Of a stretch of DNA of 64,000 bases, positions 58,578 through 64,000 are shown one piece after another. Within the stretch, counting starts at the first letter, position 1; every line of letters begins with the position of its first letter. Under the pieces are notes generated by a model, which was not told where the DNA came from, ran no database searches, and was given only the letters and a program-made list of their open reading frames with translations. Position numbers and translations under genes: made by a program. The stretch comes from Halicephalobus mephisto (lineage: Eukaryota; Nematoda; Chromadorea; Rhabditida; Panagrolaimidae): positions 744,001 through 808,000 of the forward strand of contig SWDT01000007.1 in assembly GCA_009193035.1 (NCBI GenBank), given 5' to 3'.

Positions 58578-61500
58578 ATGGTCAGCGTATCCAGTCATCT
58601 CCAGACAGAATTGCCCAAATTGTCCCAAAAATCCGGGACTGTTTCTCAAAAAAAGTAAGTTTTTCGTTATGCAACATTTCTGTCCTAAACATTTATATCC
58701 CAATTCTGAAGTTAGAACTCCATAAAAAGCACTTACAGTAAGATAATCGAATTCAGAGATTCTGAATCTAAGGTCAGAATTAATAATTGGCCTTCAGAAT
58801 CCAGGATTCTGGATCATATGACACTTATATACCAGACATTTATATCATAGACATTTATATTTTAATCCTGTAGTTAAGACTGACTAAAAAGTACTTTTAA
58901 TAACGTAATCAAACATGGAGATTCTGAATCTAAGGTCAGAATTAATAGTTGTTCCCCAGAATCCAGGATTCTGGATTATATGACACTTATATATCAGACA
59001 TTTATATCATACGTATTTATACCTAAATTCTATATTTAGGACTGACTAAAAATATTTACAATGATGTAATAAACTTCATAGATTCTGAATCTAAAATCAG
59101 AATCAAAAATCAACCTTCAGAATCTAGGATTCTGAAGACTAATTTTGGATTTTAAAGATATTTGAAATTTTACATCAAAACTATTTTAAAAAATAGAAAC
59201 TTATCTAAAATCATTTTTAAAATATTATATAACAGTTTTAGAGTTATGTAAAATTATTTATTTTTTAATTTTGAAGTTAAAGTTGCAAAATTGGAACAGA
59301 AACGTTTAGAACAAAAATGTTCTATCACGAGTTTTTTCCAAAATTTAATTTCCTAAGTAATTTAGAAAATTATTTTTAAAATCAGCATTTCTCGAGCTAC
59401 AGTAAACCATAAGAAAATCAAATTTGTTTTATTTTATTTTCTGTGATTTTCAAAATTCAGATTTTCTAAAATGTTCGAGAAATTTTATTTTTTAAATTTC
59501 CAAAAATTTTCTTCGAAAAATTTAAAAATTAATTTTCATAGTTTAAAAATATTATTAAATTTTGAAAATTAATATTTTAATTTTAAAAATAAAAAAAATA
59601 ATTTTTTAAATTTTAAAAACGAAAAAATTAATTTTTATTTTTTGAAAAATAATTTTCAAAAATGTTCAAAACGAAAAAATTAATTTTTATATTTTTAAAA
59701 AATAATTTTCAAAAACTCCCAAAACGAAAAAATTAATTTTTATTTTTTAAAAAATAATTTTCAAAAACCCCCAAAACGAAAAAATTAATTTTTATTTTTT
59801 AAAAAATGATTTTCAAAAACCCTCAAAACGAAAAAGTTTGTTAATTTTCATCGTTTGTGAAGTTCAATTATCTTACGTAAATTACAGTAATTTTGTTGAA
59901 TAATTCAAAATTTGCATTTTTTCCAGGTGTTTTAAAACGAAAAATTCTAAAACGAAAAATTTTTAAAATAGAAACAATTTTTTATTTGATTTCGTCAACA
60001 ACCCGGGTTTTGGCTACACCCACGGACTTCAAAAATGCCCTTAGATACTGTAGCTCGGAAACTTGATTGTATGTTTATTTAATTTACGGTTTTTCTCGCG
60101 AAAAAAAATTTTTAAAAAGAAAAAATTTAAAAAACTTTGAGAAAATTTATTTTTTATTTTTGGAATATTTATAAAAATTATACCGTAATAGATTTGTAAT
60201 TTTTGTATCGTGGTACACAATGGTACATACGAAAAGAAAAATCAGAATTTTTTAACAAATTTATGTAAAAAAGTTCTCTGTATATAAAAAACGTAATTTT
60301 CGATTCTGTAACAATTGTGAAATTTGTTGAAGATGTAACAATCGTCACATTTTTGATGAATATGTGACTTTATAACAAAAATTAAAACAAAATAGTGACG
60401 ATTTGCATTTGTTATTAAACTGAAAGTTATGTTTTTTGTGTGTTGATATCGGTGGACTGTATATGATATATGGATGCATTAAAACGGCTCTGACTTATCT
60501 GATACGGTAGATTCAACATATAGTTGCATTAAGATCACAGAAAGCGTAACTTTTAGATCAATAACAATTGCGAAATGTAACTAAAATGTGACACAATCGT
60601 CGTATTATTCGTGAATATGTGACTTTATGACAAAAATTAAAACGAAATAGTGACGATTTGCATTTGTTATTGAACAGTTATGTTTTTTGTGTATTGATAT
60701 CGGTGGACTGTATATGGTATATGGATGCATTAAAATGGCTTTGATTTATCTGATACAGTAGATTCAACGTGTAGTTGCATTAAGATCACAGAAAGCGTAA
60801 CTTTTAGATCAATGAAAATTGCGAAATGTAACTAAAATATGACATAATCGTCGTATTATTCGTGAATATTTGGCATTTGTGATGAAAGTTTAAATTTAAT
60901 AATGACAATTCCTATTTTTTACTGGTTCGAAAATTACGTTTTTTGTGTTTGGATTCTGTTTTTGGGGACTAGTTTTGGGAGATTCTGAATTAATTCGGTT
61001 TCGTAGGGGACTTTCTAAAAGATTTCAACCTATAATTTTCAAAAAAACTCTAATTTGATTTTATATAAAATTTTCTAAAAAATTACAACCTATAATTTTC
61101 AAAAAAACTCTAGTTTAATCTTAAATGAATCTTTCTGCAAACTTTTAAATTTATAGTTTCCTAAGATTTCAATTTTGTCTTTTACTGAATTTTCTAAAAA
61201 GTTATAAATTGTAACTTTTTAAAAAATTCTAATTTGATATTATATATAGTTTTTTAAATTTACAATTTATAACTTTTTAGAAAACTCTAATTTTATATTA
61301 TATAGTTTTTTAAAAAGTTATAAATTGTAACTTTTTAGAAAACTCTAATTTTATATTATATAGTTTCATAAAAGTTTACAATTTTTAATTTTTTAGAAAA
61401 TTCTAATTTGATATTATATAATTTTCTAAAAGTTTACAATTTATAATTTTTTAAAAAATTCTAATTTGATATTATATAATTTTCTAAAAATTTACAATTT

Positions 61501-63004
61501 TTAATTTTTTAGAAAACTCTAATTTGATATTATATAGTTTTCTAAAAATTTACAATTTATAACTTTTTAGAAAACTTTAATTTTAAATAAATCTTTTTGA
61601 AGAAATTTGAATTTATAACTCTCGAGAAGATTCCAATTCGTTTATTATGAATCTTTTTAGAAATTTTCAAACCAAATTTTGACTTTGATTTTTTGGAGTA
61701 TGGCTCCGCCCTTTTGTGTCTTTGAAAAAATAGTTTCTCTAAAGTTGCTTTTTTATTTCTAACGTCAATTGTATTATAGTATTTTTATTTCTTTATAAGT
61801 TTAATTACCTAGGTTTGGAGTCGATCCGGACAAAACAAAATAATCAGTTTTTCTTTAAAATCTTTTTAGAAAGTCCTAGTCCGGTCTTGCATGGATTTTC
61901 CTGGAATGGCCCAATCTGGTCTGATGTGGATTTTCTTAAAAGATCCCAGCTTGGTTTGGATCTTCTTAAAAGAACCTAGGTTGAGCTCGATTTTTCCGAG
62001 AAGTTTTCACCTAGTCTAACCTAGGTCCTTCTAGAAAGTGCTGCTCTGGTCTAGTTTAGGTCCTTCTAGAAAATTCCTACCTGACCTTATATGGATTTCT
62101 CTAAAAGACTATTCTGGTCCATTCTACGTCTTCTTAGATTATGTCAATCCAATCTGACATAGGTATTTCTAAAATGTCCTACTCTAGATCTTCCCAAAAA
62201 GATGCTATCTTGTGTTTGCTCAGATCTTTCCATAAAGGTCCTACTTTAGGCCTGCTTAAGCATTCCTGAGAAGATCATACCTTAAATGTGCCTAGATCCC
62301 CCAAGAAGGTCCTGCTTTAGGTCCGTCTAGGCCTTTCTAAGGGGATCCTATTCTAGGTCTGTCTAGATCCCCCAAGAAGACCCTACTTTAGGTCTGCCTA
62401 GATCCCCCAAAAAGGCCTTACCTTGGACTTTTTTAAAATATCCCTCCAATGCTCTTAAATTTTTCCAAGATATCCCAAACTAATTCTCGGTGATGTTTAC
62501 TTTATTTAAATAACTCAAGTCACACGCACATGTGTGGGTGAATTATCGACTAATTTAAAAATCACCTGCTTCTCGGCCTTTCTGAAATTGCCAAATGTTA
62601 ATAGTGACTGTTTCAGCTACAGTACTGTTCGTAACAGACTAGCAGACCAGAATCACGGTCCAATGAACCAGACTTACACTATCGGAACCCGGCAATTGGT
62701 TCCCCCTTCGGCTAAACCTAGAGAAAGATCTTGTTCGATTGATTCTGACATTGCGGAATACAGTATCCATGGAGCTCTATCAGGTCTTTTCCCGAGAACT
62801 TACAACAAATCCAACGGAAGTCTGAGTTCCAGTGCTCCTTCCAGAAGTCCCTCCGTAGGTAACTGTAGTCTCAACAAGATCTACAGTACGAAACTGCCTT
62901 CGCTCGACGGCTGTTCTCCCGAGAGAAAGTGCTGTCAACGTCCCTTCGGAAGGGCCCAAATCGACCTCCAGAAGTACAAGGAAACGATCAAAAACGCTTC
63001 TTAA
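58578..63004 (+). CDS. Unknown two-exon protein, 154 residues
   Basis: Exon 1 58578-58654 starts ATGGTCAGCGTATCC (MVSVSSHLQTELPKLSQKSG), 9 bases after the acceptor-like TTTAATACAG, suggesting trans-splicing; it ends AA|GTAAGT. Exon 2 62617-63004 follows TGTTTCAG, and the phase-2 junction gives Asn. The protein is Ser-, Pro- and Arg-rich (SSSAPSRSPSVGN, KPRERSCSIDSD, CSPERKCCQRPFGRA) with no signal peptide or membrane segment, so probably disordered and a phosphorylation target; RERSCS and RSPS resemble basophilic or proline-directed kinase sites. AATAAA at 63145-63150 could be its poly-A signal. The ~4-kb intron is entirely repeats and MITEs. Exon 2 is convincing; exon 1 assignment is by frame and splice signals only (the alternative frame of exon 1, FDYGQRIQSS, would not join). 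Confidence 0.6.
58680..59160. repeat. ~165-bp tandem repeat
   Basis: Three units with agattctgaatctaaggtca, aatccaggattctgga and tatgacacttatata; related to 13240-13730 in inverse orientation. Confidence 0.8.
59560..59840. repeat. ~58-bp tandem repeat
   Basis: Five units with aaaacgaaaaaattaatttt and aaaaaataattttcaaaaa. Confidence 0.75.
60280..60950. mobile_element. MITE family B, three copies in a partly tandem arrangement
   Basis: Copies near 60280-60440, 60530-60690 and 60780-60945, with inverted ends aacgtaattttcg / gttatgttttttgtgt and interiors gacgatttgcatttgttatt and tattcgtgaatat. Copies 1-3 are separated by two near-identical spacers (tgatatcggtggactgtata ... tagttgcattaagatcacag), so element plus spacer was duplicated as a unit of about 245 bp. 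Confidence 0.7.
61020..61610. repeat. ~60-70-bp tandem repeat
   Basis: About eight units with atttacaatttataactttt, tagaaaactctaatt and atattatatagttttcta. Confidence 0.75.
61850..62450. repeat. Degenerate minisatellite, inverse of the left-edge array
   Basis: Units of 30-65 bp with tctagatcccccaagaagg, cctactttaggtctg and ggtccttctagaaa. The reverse complement of the array at 1-620 uses the same words (tttccaaaaaggtcctatct). Confidence 0.75.
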
Positions 63005-63139
63005 TTTTATTTTTTTATTTATAAATTATTTCAAAAGCGTGTTTTATCCAAAAATGGGATTTTTTAAATTTAAGGTTCGTACATGCCCTGAGGCTCAATG
63101 TATTTATCATCGGAAAAAGTTTACTGTAATTTAACTCCT

Positions 63140-63155
63140 GATTGAATAAACTTTA
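63140..63155 (+). terminator. Likely poly-A signal of the 58578-63004 gene
   Basis: gaataaactttaataaa contains AATAAA at 63145-63150, 140 bp after the stop codon. Confidence 0.4.
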
Positions 63156-63234
63156 ATAAATTGATAGTAAAGTTGACGTGAGTAAAAATAGAAAAATAAA
63201 TTACAAAAATTGTGAAAAAGTAATTTTCACGGTT

Positions 63235-63600
63235 ATTTACGTCATACAGTAGTCGATTACATTTTGATTTTTTTGGAAGTTTAAGTATATAGATTTGAGG
63301 TAATACAGTAATTTGTTACTTTCTGTATATTACTGTAGTTGGAAAAATAAGTTTTCAAAAAATTCATTTTTAATAATTATTTATGTCATACAGTAATCGA
63401 TTTTTAGAAGTTTAGTATTTCAATATAAGGTGATACAGTAATTTATTACTTTCTGTATATTACTGTAGTTGAAAAAAATTTTTAAAATCTTTTTTAATAA
63501 TCATTTATGCCCTACAGTAATCGATTTTTTAGAAGTTTAATAATCCAAAATCCACGTGATACAGTAATTTGTCATTATCTAAATTAAATTAATATAGCTG
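63235..63600. repeat. ~120-bp tandem repeat with tacagtaatcgat
   Basis: Three units with catacagtaatcgatttt, ggtgatacagtaatttatta and tctgtatattactgtagttg. Confidence 0.8.
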
Positions 63601-63609
63601 AAAAATAAT

Positions 63610-63850
63610 TTAAAAAGATTTATTAAAAAATTTTTTTCTAAATATTTTTAATAAATTTTTTTTTGAATATTTTTAATGAAAATTTTTTTTAATATTTTTA
63701 ACGTTTTTTTTGAATATTTTTAATGAAAATTTTTTTGAATATTTTTAACAAAAATTTTTTTGAATATTTTTAATGAAAATTTTTTTTAATATTTTTAACA
63801 AGTTTTTTTGAATATTTTTAACAAGTTTTTTTTAATATTTGAATATTGTA
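63610..63850. repeat. ~25-bp tandem repeat
   Basis: About nine units of ttttttgaatatttttaac/g. Nothing else to the right edge. Confidence 0.8.
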
Positions 63851-64000
63851 GTTGTTAATCACGCTTCATTGTTTAGTTTCAATTACTCAGATTTTAATTA
63901 AACAGTAAATTATCACTACAATTTTCGTCATATCATTGAAAAAATAAATGATTCATAAGACAAAATTTAAAAAAGGAATAATTTTTGCAAATTTTTACAT

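Noticed and set aside
60000..60070. GC-richer stretch with ccacggacttcaaaaatgccc as a possible middle exon of the 58578-63004 gene
   Set aside because: No convincing acceptor or donor, and the two flanking exons already join in phase.

Overview
The window looks like nuclear DNA of a free-living rhabditid nematode, probably Caenorhabditis-like. It is very AT-rich. Most introns are short, with GTAAGT-type donors and TTTCAG/TTTTAG acceptors, and several start codons lie just after an acceptor-like TTTCAG, as expected for trans-splicing. It carries nematode serpentine chemoreceptors (Srt and Srg-superfamily), a Tc3-like transposon, MITEs, a U1 snRNA with a nematode-type 5' end, and many TACTGTA-containing repeats. 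All exon structures were built by hand from splice signals and reading-frame continuity.

Left part (1-20,000): a membrane-anchored ectonucleotide pyrophosphatase/phosphodiesterase running off the left edge (minus); a two-exon protein of unknown function with a TATA promoter (5571-7765, plus); a type-B carboxylesterase with an intact triad and GATA sites upstream (minus); a U1 snRNA gene (minus) head-to-head with an ABHD18-type alpha/beta hydrolase (plus); and an unknown 571-residue protein with a Cys-rich segment (minus). Introns and spacers here are filled with minisatellites, a complete tRNA-headed SINE with a 14-bp target duplication, an older SINE copy split by a tandem array, a cluster of four MITEs and an 846-bp fold-back repeat.

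Middle part (about 20,500-44,500): different in texture, with fewer A/T homopolymer runs and more balanced sequence. It holds an Srg-like receptor gene and a broken upstream copy, a secreted Cys-rich/EF-hand protein, a dead Tc3-like transposon, a LINE 3' fragment, an unusually short RAD50 (884 residues, with all ATPase motifs and the zinc hook), and an Srt receptor. Large stretches are gene-free.

Right part (44,500-64,000): mostly satellite and minisatellite DNA, MITEs, one orphan terminal exon on the minus strand and one two-exon unknown gene with a 4-kb repeat-filled intron. The window starts and ends in related minisatellites in opposite orientations.

The genes do not form an obvious pathway or operon. 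The points most worth a second look are the compact RAD50, the Cys-rich/EF-hand fusion, SL1-like sequences inside a dispersed repeat, the split SINE, and the homogenised 3' segments of the receptor duplicates.
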